Part shown: in pieces, positions 1 through 5,789 of the stretch
How positions within the stretch are numbered: the first letter of the stretch is position 1
Layout: each line of letters begins with the position of its first letter
Assembly (NCBI GenBank): GCA_022425445.1
Contig: JAKMFM010000016.1
Location: 1 to 5,789 of the forward strand
Reading direction: 5' to 3'
Source: Planktomarina sp.
Lineage (GTDB): Bacteria > Pseudomonadota > Alphaproteobacteria > Rhodobacterales > Rhodobacteraceae
Length of the DNA stretch: 5,789 nt
Position numbers and translations under genes: made by a program
The notes under the pieces: generated by a model
What the model saw: the letters and a program-made list of their open reading frames with translations, nothing else
Database searches by the model: none
Told to the model about the DNA's origin: nothing

Positions 1-1157
1 TTGGTTTTGCGACGTTCAATCGTGACCGCGCCTGGCATGAATTAGAGCTCTTGTTAGAGGGTCAGTGGACAAACGGCATGATCCCTCACATTATTTTTCG
101 CCGCGATGATCCTGATTATTTCCCCGGCCCATCTGTTTGGCAGACAGATGGAGGCGCATTTCCATCTGGTGGCATCTCTCAGCCCCCCGTTTTGGCCTCG
201 GTGATATTAGAGCTGATCAAAAGTGGGGATGGCAATGATTTGGTTCGGGCCGGTGAAATGTTCGACCAGGTTTTGAATTGGCACCGCTGGTATCACCGGG
301 ATCGCACCCCCGAAGGCTGCCCGGTCGTCTGCACCGTGCATCCCTGGGAAACTGGGCGCGACAATTGCCCAGATTGGGAACTCGGACTGAACCGAATGCA
401 GGTTGATCCTGATCTGGAGCCCTACACCCGAATGGACACGGTGCATGCAAATCCATCAGAACGGCCCAGCAAGCTGCAATATGATAAATACGTCAGCATC
501 ATTAAATTCGGGCGTGATGTGGGATGGGATCAAAAGCGTCTAACAAACGAAGGTCCGTTCCTGATGGCGGATCCCTGTATTCATTTCATCCTGATGCGGG
601 CGGACCGCGATTTGCTGCGCATTGCGGATCTGCTGGGACGCACAGATGTTGCGGACGAAATCCAAGGGTTCGTCACACAAGGCGAGATCGGCACAGATTA
701 TCTATGGAACGCAGACCTGCAAGCCTTCTGCGCCCGCGAGGTGCGTAGCGGCGAATTCAGCCAAGGCTTTTCAAACGCCAGCGCGCTGCCATTTTATGCC
801 GATGCGGGCACGTCAGAACAACGCCAAGGCACCCTAGACAACATGCATCGTATCGCGGCGAAGGTTGGATACATGGTGCCCAGCTGGGATCCGGATGCAA
901 CCGCGTTCGAGCCCCAGCGCTATTGGTGCGGGCCAGTCTGGCCGCAGATGAACAATATCATTTCCAAAGGGCTTGCGGAACAGGGTGAGGAAGACCTTGC
1001 CAACAAAGTTCGCGAAGACCTTGTACGCCTCATCGAAAAGTCCGGCTTTTTCGAATGTTTTAACACAATGACCGGGGACGGGTGCATAGGTACTGACTTC
1101 TCATGGACGGCTGCAATGTGGCTGGCCTGGGCCTCTCCCACCAATCGCGAGACATGA
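1..1157 (+). CDS. GH63-family glycoside hydrolase, mannosylglycerate/glucosylglycerate hydrolase-like (5' end cut by window edge)
   Basis: The frame is open to the left edge: codons from position 3 read GFATFNRDRAWHELELLLEG without a stop, so the TTG at 51 is not a real start. About 384 residues are visible; bacterial mannosylglycerate and glucosylglycerate hydrolases are roughly 420-450 residues (from memory), so about 45-65 N-terminal residues are missing. Family landmarks include GQWTNGMIPHI near the visible start, HPWETGRDNCPDW (the Asp at 360-362 fits the catalytic acid), YWCGPVWPQMNN, and FFECFNTMTGDGCIGTDFSW (the Glu at 1053-1055 fits the catalytic base). The two acidic residues are 231 apart, close to the spacing I recall for the characterised enzymes. 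The fold should be an (alpha/alpha)6 barrel, and the reaction inverting hydrolysis of an alpha-glycoside. The visible part suggests a cytoplasmic enzyme, though a signal peptide cannot be excluded. It ends one base before the ABC ATPase gene, so the two are very probably co-transcribed and imported glycoside is the likely substrate. The exact substrate is not determined. Confidence 0.85.
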   Translation, partial: GFATFNRDRAWHELELLLEGQWTNGMIPHIIFRRDDPDYFPGPSVWQTDGGAFPSGGISQPPVLASVILELIKSGDGNDLVRAGEMFDQVLNWHRWYHRDRTPEGCPVVCTVHPWETGRDNCPDWELGLNRMQVDPDLEPYTRMDTVHANPSERPSKLQYDKYVSIIKFGRDVGWDQKRLTNEGPFLMADPCIHFILMRADRDLLRIADLLGRTDVADEIQGFVTQGEIGTDYLWNADLQAFCAREVRSGEFSQGFSNASALPFYADAGTSEQRQGTLDNMHRIAAKVGYMVPSWDPDATAFEPQRYWCGPVWPQMNNIISKGLAEQGEEDLANKVREDLVRLIEKSGFFECFNTMTGDGCIGTDFSWTAAMWLAWASPTNRET

Positions 1158-1158
1158 T

Positions 1159-2199
1159 ATGGGTACGATCAAACTGAACAAAGTCGAAAAATGGTTCGGC
1201 GATTTGCAGGTTATCAAAGGCGTTGATCTAACGATTGAGGATGGCGAGTTTGTCGTCTTCGTCGGCCCATCCGGCTGTGGCAAATCCACCCTGTTGCGGA
1301 TGATCTCAGGCTTGGAAGATTGCAGCCGCGGAACGGTAGAGATTGATGGGGCCGACGTCACCAACAAACTGCCGTCCGAGCGTGAGCTGTCCATGGTATT
1401 CCAATCCTACGCGCTTTACCCACACATGACCGTTGGCGAAAATGTGGGCTTTGCCTTAAAAACCGCTGGCCTACCAAAGAAGGAAATCGCCGAAAAAGTC
1501 GCCCATGCAGCGAACATTCTTGAGCTGACCGATTATCTTGATCGCCGCCCCAAAGCCCTGTCTGGCGGGCAGCGGCAGCGGGTTGCCATTGGCCGCGCGA
1601 TTGTTCGCGAACCCAAAGCGTTTCTGTTCGATGAACCGCTGTCTAATCTTGATGCGGCCCTGCGCGTGCAGATGCGGTTTGAGATTTCAAAACTGCACGA
1701 CGATCTTAAGGCATCCATGATCTACGTCACCCATGATCAGGTTGAGGCGATGACCTTAGCTGACAAGATTGTGGTTTTGAAATCAGGCGAGATCATGCAG
1801 ATCGGAACACCGCGCGATCTATACGAACGCCCCGAAAATTTGTTCGTTGCGCAGTTCATCGGCAGCCCAAAAATGAACGTGCTGCCTTGTGAGGTTATCG
1901 ATGGCGCCGTGAACTTGGGCGGTACGAAATCAATTCCTGCGCCCGCGACGTCCGTTAAGATTGGTTTTCGCCCTGAACATTTGGAAATCACGACGCGAAC
2001 GAAATCCGAGCTGTCAGGAACGATTGAATTCGTTGAATACCTAGGTGCTGACATCTATCTTTATGTTCGGACGGAAGGCCAAATCCAAGTGCTCGTGCGC
2101 GTTTCATCCGCAGGCGAATACGAGAAGGGACAACAAATATATTTGTCAGTGCCGGAAACCAAGGTTCATTACTTTAATTCCGGCGACCAGGCGCTATGA
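1159..2199 (+). CDS. ugpC: Sugar ABC transporter ATP-binding protein, MalK/UgpC type
   Basis: This complete 346-residue ATPase energises import of a sugar or glycoside by an ABC transporter on the inner face of the membrane. All nucleotide-binding elements are present: Walker A GPSGCGKST (36-44), Q-loop Q82, signature LSGGQ (134-138), Walker B ending in DE (158-159), D-loop SNLD (162-165) and switch H192. The C-terminal part (about 235-346) is the OB/TOBE regulatory domain of the MalK class, with the typical GFRPEHL (269-275). Its length is slightly under the usual 350-370. ATG 1159 follows the glycosidase stop by one base with only a weak GCGAGA-like ribosome site, which suggests translational coupling. 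It ends in tandem in-frame stops (TGATGA). Binding protein and permeases are absent from the window and should lie upstream. The family is certain; the ugpC symbol is the generic label for such ATPases and the transported sugar is unknown. Confidence 0.95.
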   Translation: MGTIKLNKVEKWFGDLQVIKGVDLTIEDGEFVVFVGPSGCGKSTLLRMISGLEDCSRGTVEIDGADVTNKLPSERELSMVFQSYALYPHMTVGENVGFALKTAGLPKKEIAEKVAHAANILELTDYLDRRPKALSGGQRQRVAIGRAIVREPKAFLFDEPLSNLDAALRVQMRFEISKLHDDLKASMIYVTHDQVEAMTLADKIVVLKSGEIMQIGTPRDLYERPENLFVAQFIGSPKMNVLPCEVIDGAVNLGGTKSIPAPATSVKIGFRPEHLEITTRTKSELSGTIEFVEYLGADIYLYVRTEGQIQVLVRVSSAGEYEKGQQIYLSVPETKVHYFNSGDQAL

Positions 2200-2309
2200 T
2201 GAAAGTTCCGAGCGCCACTTCTACTCAAGAGACAATTTCAAGCTCAATGCTTGGGGCGGAAATCAATATCTTAAATTGGGGTGCCAAGGGTCTAGGTAGC
2301 AATCAATAA
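2196..2309 (+). CDS. Possible 37-codon small ORF overlapping the ABC gene stop (doubtful)
   Basis: An ATG at 2196 overlaps the ABC stop in the arrangement ATGATGA and opens 37 codons ending in TAA at 2307-2309, filling nearly all of the gap before the convergent sulfatase gene. The peptide begins MMKVPSATSTQ and ends AKGLGSNQ. It has no transmembrane segment, signal peptide or family motif that I recognise. The overlap geometry is typical of coupled genes, but there is no Shine-Dalgarno sequence in front of it and the tandem stop alone would create the ATG. It may be chance, a tiny coupled peptide, or the remnant of a decayed next gene of the operon. Confidence 0.15.
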   Translation: MMKVPSATSTQETISSSMLGAEINILNWGAKGLGSNQ

Positions 2310-2315
2310 CCAACC
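2200..2315. other. Convergent intergenic region, no clear terminator
   Basis: These 116 bases separate the plus-strand transporter operon from the minus-strand sulfatase cluster. Two transcripts should end here. The only local hairpin is CAAGC-TCAAT-GCTTG (2239-2253), a five-base-pair stem with no T-run on either side. No strong intrinsic terminator is visible for either direction, so termination may be Rho-dependent or the transcripts may overlap. Confidence 0.5.
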
Positions 2316-3899
2316 TCATGCGAGCCGCATCGCACGCGGGCTTTCGTCCATTTGGAAGGTCAAATGGTCTAGCAAGCGCATCGATAGCGCGGCTTTGGTG
2401 CCCGCGTATTCTGGTTCGTCCCATAGGTTTTTGCACTCCCGAGGATCAGCGTTTAGATCATAAAGTTCTCCCCAACCCTCACCCGCGAAAACGGTCATGC
2501 GCCACTCCGCAGAGCGCAGCGTACGCGCTCGAACAGCTTTGTTGAAGCCCATACGGGGACCGCCATCATTATGCTCAATCATGACTTCATCACGATGCAC
2601 AACGGTGCCATCTAAAGCGTCAAGAAAGCTCTGCCCTTGAATGCCATTGTAAGGTGCAAGGCCAGCACGTTCTAAAATGCTGGCAGATATATCGATGGTT
2701 GAGGCCATCGTATCCGTTTGCACTTCAGTGCGCGCCTCAGGATCGGACCAAATCATCGGAACCCGCGTGATCGAGGGCAGCATGATCGGACCCTTCAACA
2801 TCAGACTGAAGTCTCCCAAGTAGTCGCCGTGATCAGAAGTAAATATTATCACGGTATGGTCGTATTCGCCCGACGATTTCAACGCATCAATGACGCGACC
2901 AATATGATCATCTATCATTGTGATCATTCCAGCAGTCAGCGCTTTGGCTTCACGGATGTGCTTATCACTCGCACAGAAGGGCATTTGTGGGATCGCAGGT
3001 TCAATCCCTTGCTCGAACATCTTGCTTTCATGCTGCATAGGCGGTGTGGGGTTTTCATGCGCGTCATAAGGGAGATCTACATAGAAATCATCGGGATCAT
3101 ACATGTCCCAATACTTGCCTGGTGGATTGAACGGATGATGTGGATCGGGGAAAGACACGAATGCAAAGAAGGGTGCGTCTTCGTCTTTGCGCCCCTTAAG
3201 GTATTCAATAGCTTTATCTGCAACCCAAGCCGTTGGATATTTATCGTCAGGAATTGGCGTCCGATAGGCTTGTGGGCATGTGTAGTCATGCGCAAGCTCG
3301 TTTGCAGGGTCATGCAGCTCTTTCCAATTCGGAACAGTCTCACGGAACCATCGACCGTATTGACCGCCACATCGATCGCCGTGGCTTGTCACCATGTCTA
3401 CATGCTGAAAGCCATAATAGGGCGTCTCAAAGGGCGCATCAGACGGCTTATCAAAGCTCGCTGGTTCTTCCTTTGTGTAGCTACCGATGTCATTTTTCCA
3501 CGCTTCAGGGACCAACCGCTCAACACCATCCGGTCTGCGCAAGGGCGGCTCATCCGTGAAAGGTTGCAAATGGCTCTTTCCGATGCTCGCCGTTGCATAA
3601 CCGCCCGCTGCCAGCACATCGACAAACGTATTCGCACGCTCGGACAGCAAGCAGCCATTGTGGCGCAATCCATGCACAGAGGGCATTCGACCTGTGAACA
3701 GCGAAGCACGATTGGGCATGCAGACCGGCAAAGCAACGTGGAAGTCTGCGAACCGAGTACCCTGCGCCGCAATAGCGTCGATGTTGGGTGTCTTCACCAC
3801 TGGATGCCCTGCGCAGCCCAGCCAATCTGCACGATGTTGATCCGTAACGAACATAAGGAAATTGGGTTTTTTTTTGCTTTTGTCGTTTTTTGAAGTCAT
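2316..3899 (-). CDS. Cytoplasmic type I sulfatase with variant active-site motif CMPNR
   Basis: A 527-residue alkaline-phosphatase-superfamily sulfatase, expected to hydrolyse a sulfate ester with a formylglycine nucleophile made from Cys60. Numbering starts at ATG 3899. Visible active-site elements are D20-Q21 (FVTDQHRAD, metal ligands), C60-M-P-N-R64 followed by ASLFTGR, the GKSH motif with K108 and H110, H254 in FPDPHHPF, D356-H357 in FTSDHGD, and K369 in MLKGP. The C-terminal subdomain has the usual ELYDLNADPRE pattern near 478. The fourth motif position is Asn instead of the common Ser/Cys/Ala; Cys, Pro and Arg are kept, so maturation by a formylglycine-generating enzyme is plausible. 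There is no signal peptide: the N-terminus is Lys/Ser/Asn-rich and hydrophilic, so the enzyme is probably cytoplasmic. GTG 3908 is an alternative start adding three residues; I prefer ATG because GGGTGG sits five bases before it. It lies 44 bases after the next sulfatase gene, probably in one operon. The substrate is unknown. Confidence 0.9.
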   Translation of the reverse strand: MTSKNDKSKKKPNFLMFVTDQHRADWLGCAGHPVVKTPNIDAIAAQGTRFADFHVALPVCMPNRASLFTGRMPSVHGLRHNGCLLSERANTFVDVLAAGGYATASIGKSHLQPFTDEPPLRRPDGVERLVPEAWKNDIGSYTKEEPASFDKPSDAPFETPYYGFQHVDMVTSHGDRCGGQYGRWFRETVPNWKELHDPANELAHDYTCPQAYRTPIPDDKYPTAWVADKAIEYLKGRKDEDAPFFAFVSFPDPHHPFNPPGKYWDMYDPDDFYVDLPYDAHENPTPPMQHESKMFEQGIEPAIPQMPFCASDKHIREAKALTAGMITMIDDHIGRVIDALKSSGEYDHTVIIFTSDHGDYLGDFSLMLKGPIMLPSITRVPMIWSDPEARTEVQTDTMASTIDISASILERAGLAPYNGIQGQSFLDALDGTVVHRDEVMIEHNDGGPRMGFNKAVRARTLRSAEWRMTVFAGEGWGELYDLNADPRECKNLWDEPEYAGTKAALSMRLLDHLTFQMDESPRAMRLA

Positions 3900-3904
3900 T
3901 TTTT

Positions 3905-3910
3905 CCACCC
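3905..3910 (-). promoter_or_regulatory. Ribosome binding site deciding the start of the CMPNR sulfatase
   Basis: Read on the minus strand, GGGTGG is followed by five A residues and then ATG at 3899. It is one mismatch from GGAGG at good spacing. It overlaps the competing GTG start (3906-3908), which favours the ATG. The GTG would have to rely on the weaker TTGGAAA further upstream. Confidence 0.5.
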
Positions 3911-3943
3911 AATTTCCAAAAAATATAAAATTTCTACACCTTG

Positions 3944-5563
3944 TTAACCATTACGCAGATGCGCTGGAATTTTTTTGCCGTCGGCTTCGAGCTCCTTTTG
4001 ATCCCAATAGCCGATAAAAATTCCAGGCGGCTCTTTGTTGGCGGTCATGGCGTCAATTGTGGCCGAGCTTAACGTAATCCGAGAATGGTGGCGGCGTGCC
4101 CATTCAAAATGTTGATCGCGCAGTCGCGCGATTTGGCTGGCATATTTCGGATCATTGCTCAGGTTCATAAGTTCGCCAGGATCTGTCTTTAAATCATACA
4201 ACAGAGGATGCATCTTCTCGATGTGAACATATTTCCATCTGCCATCAAAGATCATGACCAATCTCGCATCGCTTTCGTCAATTTGTAAGGCGCCCCGTGC
4301 GTCCCGCGTTGCATAATCATATTCACTTACGCAATACTCTCTCCATACTGGGTCCTGATCGTGCAAGAGCGGCTGTAGCGATCGCCCCTCCAAAATATGG
4401 AGCGGAGGCGTACCCCCCAAGGCTTCAATAAACGTTGGAACTAAATCAATTGCCTCAACCAAATGATCTGTTGACGTTCCGCGAGTTGCATCGGCTTCTT
4501 GCCTCGGGTCATAAATAATTAAGGGAACACGCGCGCTGCAATCAAAAAATAGGTCTTTTTCACCAAGCCAATGATCCCCAAGATTGTCGCCATGATCAGA
4601 TGTAAAAACAACCATGGTATTGTTCATTTGCGCGCTTTGTTCGAGATATTCCAACAAACGCCCGATCTGATCATCCAATTCCTTAATAAGCCCCATATAG
4701 GCTGGACCTACGATATCACGGACCTCCTGACGCGAGAATGTTTGGTTTACGCGCATATTGCCCCAAGCCGCGAGAAATGGATGGTCCGGCTCTTTTTCTG
4801 CTTCAGTTCGGTTGACCTTAGGAAGATCCGATGCGCTATACATGTCATTATAAGGCGCTGGAACGAGATAGGGCCAGTGGGGTTTTATATAGCTCAAATG
4901 ACAAAGCCATGGGCCGTCGTTTTGCTGCTCGATAAAATCGATGCACCGTGTTGTCAGCCAGGCGGTTTCAGAATGTTCTTTTGGAACGCGCGCAGGGTAT
5001 TTTGAGTTTTCTAAAACCCATCCAGAGCATAGAGTTCCGTCGGGGCGCACTGCGGTATTCGCCCATTCTTCCCAAGGATTTTGACCGTCCATCCCGTGGC
5101 TGCGCAAATATGCATCATAATCCTCCGCATGGCGGTCTGGATAATCTGAGTGATTTGTTCCATCATCTCTTATGAAAACGTCGAAGCCCGCTTGACCAAT
5201 GCGTTGCCCCACTTGGCTGCTTGGATCGATACCGAGCCGGGCCAAGCCAGCTTTATCGGCCGTAGCATGTGATTTGCCGACCAAATGACAGCCCACGCTA
5301 ATGTCGCGCAAATGGTCGCCTAACGTCGGCTGACCGACAGGCAATGGGAAGCCATTCCAGGTCGCACCATGACTGCTCACATAGCGCCCCGTGTACAAGC
5401 TCATCCGACTTGGCCCGCAAATCGGAGACTGAACGTAAGTACGGTTGAATTGTAGTCCTCTGTTCGCCAAATAATCGATATTTGGCGTGTCGATATGCTT
5501 TGCACCGTAGCAGCTCAAGTAATCCCATCGCAGTTGGTCGACCATTATCCAAAGAACATTCAT
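3944..5563 (-). CDS. Cytoplasmic sulfatase, arylsulfatase / phosphonate monoester hydrolase-like (CGPSR)
   Basis: This complete 539-residue member of the formylglycine sulfatase group carries D9-Q10 (MVDQLRWD), the canonical motif C49-G-P-S-R53 followed by MSLYTGR, GKSH with K97 and H99, H229 in YIKPHWPY, D323-H324 in FTSDHGD and K336 in LGEKD. The D-Q / D-H metal pairs and the long C-terminal tail (about 454-539, from LLYDLKTDPGE through EWARRHHSRITLSS) resemble Rhizobium/Burkholderia phosphonate monoester hydrolases, as recalled from memory. The Lys and His of GKSH are however residues of true sulfatases, which those enzymes replace. A sulfate ester is therefore the more likely substrate, with promiscuity towards phosphate diesters or phosphonates possible. 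There is no signal peptide, so the enzyme should be cytoplasmic. ATG 5563 is supported by AAGGTGAG just upstream. It is the first sulfatase of the minus-strand pair and differs from its neighbour enough to belong to another subfamily. No formylglycine-generating enzyme is encoded in the window. Confidence 0.92.
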   Translation of the reverse strand: MNVLWIMVDQLRWDYLSCYGAKHIDTPNIDYLANRGLQFNRTYVQSPICGPSRMSLYTGRYVSSHGATWNGFPLPVGQPTLGDHLRDISVGCHLVGKSHATADKAGLARLGIDPSSQVGQRIGQAGFDVFIRDDGTNHSDYPDRHAEDYDAYLRSHGMDGQNPWEEWANTAVRPDGTLCSGWVLENSKYPARVPKEHSETAWLTTRCIDFIEQQNDGPWLCHLSYIKPHWPYLVPAPYNDMYSASDLPKVNRTEAEKEPDHPFLAAWGNMRVNQTFSRQEVRDIVGPAYMGLIKELDDQIGRLLEYLEQSAQMNNTMVVFTSDHGDNLGDHWLGEKDLFFDCSARVPLIIYDPRQEADATRGTSTDHLVEAIDLVPTFIEALGGTPPLHILEGRSLQPLLHDQDPVWREYCVSEYDYATRDARGALQIDESDARLVMIFDGRWKYVHIEKMHPLLYDLKTDPGELMNLSNDPKYASQIARLRDQHFEWARRHHSRITLSSATIDAMTANKEPPGIFIGYWDQKELEADGKKIPAHLRNG

Positions 5564-5565
5564 TT

Positions 5566-5573
5566 CTCACCTT
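5566..5573 (-). promoter_or_regulatory. Ribosome binding site of the CGPSR sulfatase
   Basis: Minus-strand AAGGTGAG ends two bases before ATG 5563. The AAGG core is six bases from the start codon and matches the anti-Shine-Dalgarno sequence well. It fixes the start of this gene. Confidence 0.6.
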
Positions 5574-5588
5574 TCGAGTTGGCATATG

Positions 5589-5605
5589 AAAACAGCAAGT
5601 GTTTT
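5589..5605. promoter_or_regulatory. Candidate operator: perfect inverted repeat AAAACA-N5-TGTTTT
   Basis: The 17-base element AAAACAGCAAGTGTTTT has perfect six-base arms around a five-base centre and lies 26 bases upstream of the first sulfatase's start codon. On the minus strand its left arm overlaps TATAAA (plus-strand 5603-5608), a possible -10 box. No good -35 hexamer is visible 16-18 bases further up, so the promoter itself is weakly supported. Position and symmetry fit a repressor site controlling the sulfatase pair. As a hairpin it would be AT-rich and weak, so an operator is more plausible than a terminator. The matching regulator is not in the window. Confidence 0.35.
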
Positions 5606-5660
5606 ATACTTTTCTGTTTGAGCCCATATTTTCTATCGATCCAAAATTAGGAGACGGGTC

Positions 5661-5789
5661 CTATTTTATCTCGCATGCCTCATCAAAGCTAAGCCGATGA
5701 CCTCGAGCGCGGATTTGATCACCGCCGACACCATATCCGAGATTGATCAACATACTCGCTCGCCAAGTAGAATTTTCATAAAATGATGT
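5661..5789 (-). CDS. C-terminal end of a probable nitroreductase-family protein (5' part beyond right edge)
   Basis: The minus strand is open from the right edge to a TAG at 5661-5663, giving 42 residues that begin TSFYENSTWRASMLINLGYG and end LSFDEACEIK. The pattern W-R-x-S-x-L-x-N-L-G-Y-G, then R-x-x-R-L-x-F-D-E-A-C, resembles the C-terminus of FMN-dependent nitroreductase-family oxidoreductases from alphaproteobacteria, recalled from memory rather than searched. The active-site and FMN-binding parts are outside the window. It points the same way as both sulfatase genes and ends 97 bases before the first of them, so it could be the upstream gene of the same operon. The inverted repeat in that gap could instead mark a separate sulfatase promoter. 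If the family call is wrong, it is still likely a real coding end, because the codons read as a normal protein. Confidence 0.55.
   Translation of the reverse strand, partial: TSFYENSTWRASMLINLGYGVGGDQIRARGHRLSFDEACEIK

Noticed and set aside
51..53. TTG at 51 as start of the glycosidase
   Set aside because: The same frame is open and family-like back to the window edge, and there is no ribosome site before the TTG.
207..456. Two overlapping minus-strand open frames inside the glycosidase
   Set aside because: They are opposite a well-supported conserved gene, have no ribosome site, and have arginine/proline-rich low-information translations.
1101..2054. Minus-strand open frames opposite the ABC ATPase gene
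   Set aside because: The plus-strand product is complete with every ATPase motif. The antisense frames have no domain features.
2323..2342. AGCCGC...GCGGGCT hairpin as terminator of the transporter operon
   Set aside because: The stem has a bulge, only three T residues follow, and it lies inside the last codons of the convergent sulfatase gene.
2718..3893. Long 391-codon open frame on the plus strand opposite the CMPNR sulfatase
   Set aside because: It lies wholly antisense to a sulfatase with all catalytic motifs. The translation is rich in His, Arg, Ile and Cys with no recognisable domain, as expected for the shadow of a real gene.
3919..3947. Internal promoter between the two sulfatase genes (TATATT in an AT-rich gap)
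   Set aside because: The best -35-like match (TTAACA) has a 14-base spacer, too short. At 17 bases only three of six positions match. AT-richness alone explains the TATATT.

Overview
The window looks like part of a carbohydrate-related accessory locus from a Gram-negative, probably marine, alphaproteobacterium. Base composition is near half GC. The gene types (a MalK/UgpC-type sugar ABC ATPase directly after a GH63-like glycosidase, and a cluster of cytoplasmic sulfatases) are common in Rhodobacterales and SAR116-like genomes. This taxonomic guess is an inference from gene content, because no marker gene is present.

Layout: positions 1-2199 carry a plus-strand operon segment. It holds the 3' part of a GH63-family glycoside hydrolase (mannosylglycerate/glucosylglycerate hydrolase-like), cut by the left edge, then one base later a complete UgpC/MalK-type ATPase. 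The substrate-binding protein and permeases expected for such a transporter are not in the window and probably lie to the left. Positions 2200-2315 are a short convergent gap with no convincing terminator. Positions 2316-5789 carry a minus-strand cluster, read right to left: the C-terminal end of a probable nitroreductase-family protein cut by the right edge, then a 539-residue sulfatase of the arylsulfatase/phosphonate monoester hydrolase group, then a 527-residue sulfatase with the variant active-site motif CMPNR. A 97-bp gap in front of the first sulfatase holds a perfect 6-5-6 inverted repeat over a TATAAA-like box, the best candidate regulatory site.

Working model (inference): a small alpha-glycoside is imported by the ABC system and hydrolysed in the cytoplasm by the GH63 enzyme. 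The two sulfatases lack signal peptides and so would remove sulfate (or a related ester) from substrates inside the cell. The two halves face each other, so their functional link rests on proximity only. No RNA genes, CRISPR arrays or insertion sequences were seen. Nothing here is clearly an undescribed system. The most unusual points are the CMPNR sulfatase motif, the pairing of two cytoplasmic sulfatases of different subfamilies next to a GH63/ABC operon, the operator-like repeat, and a run of nine A residues just inside the start of the second sulfatase.
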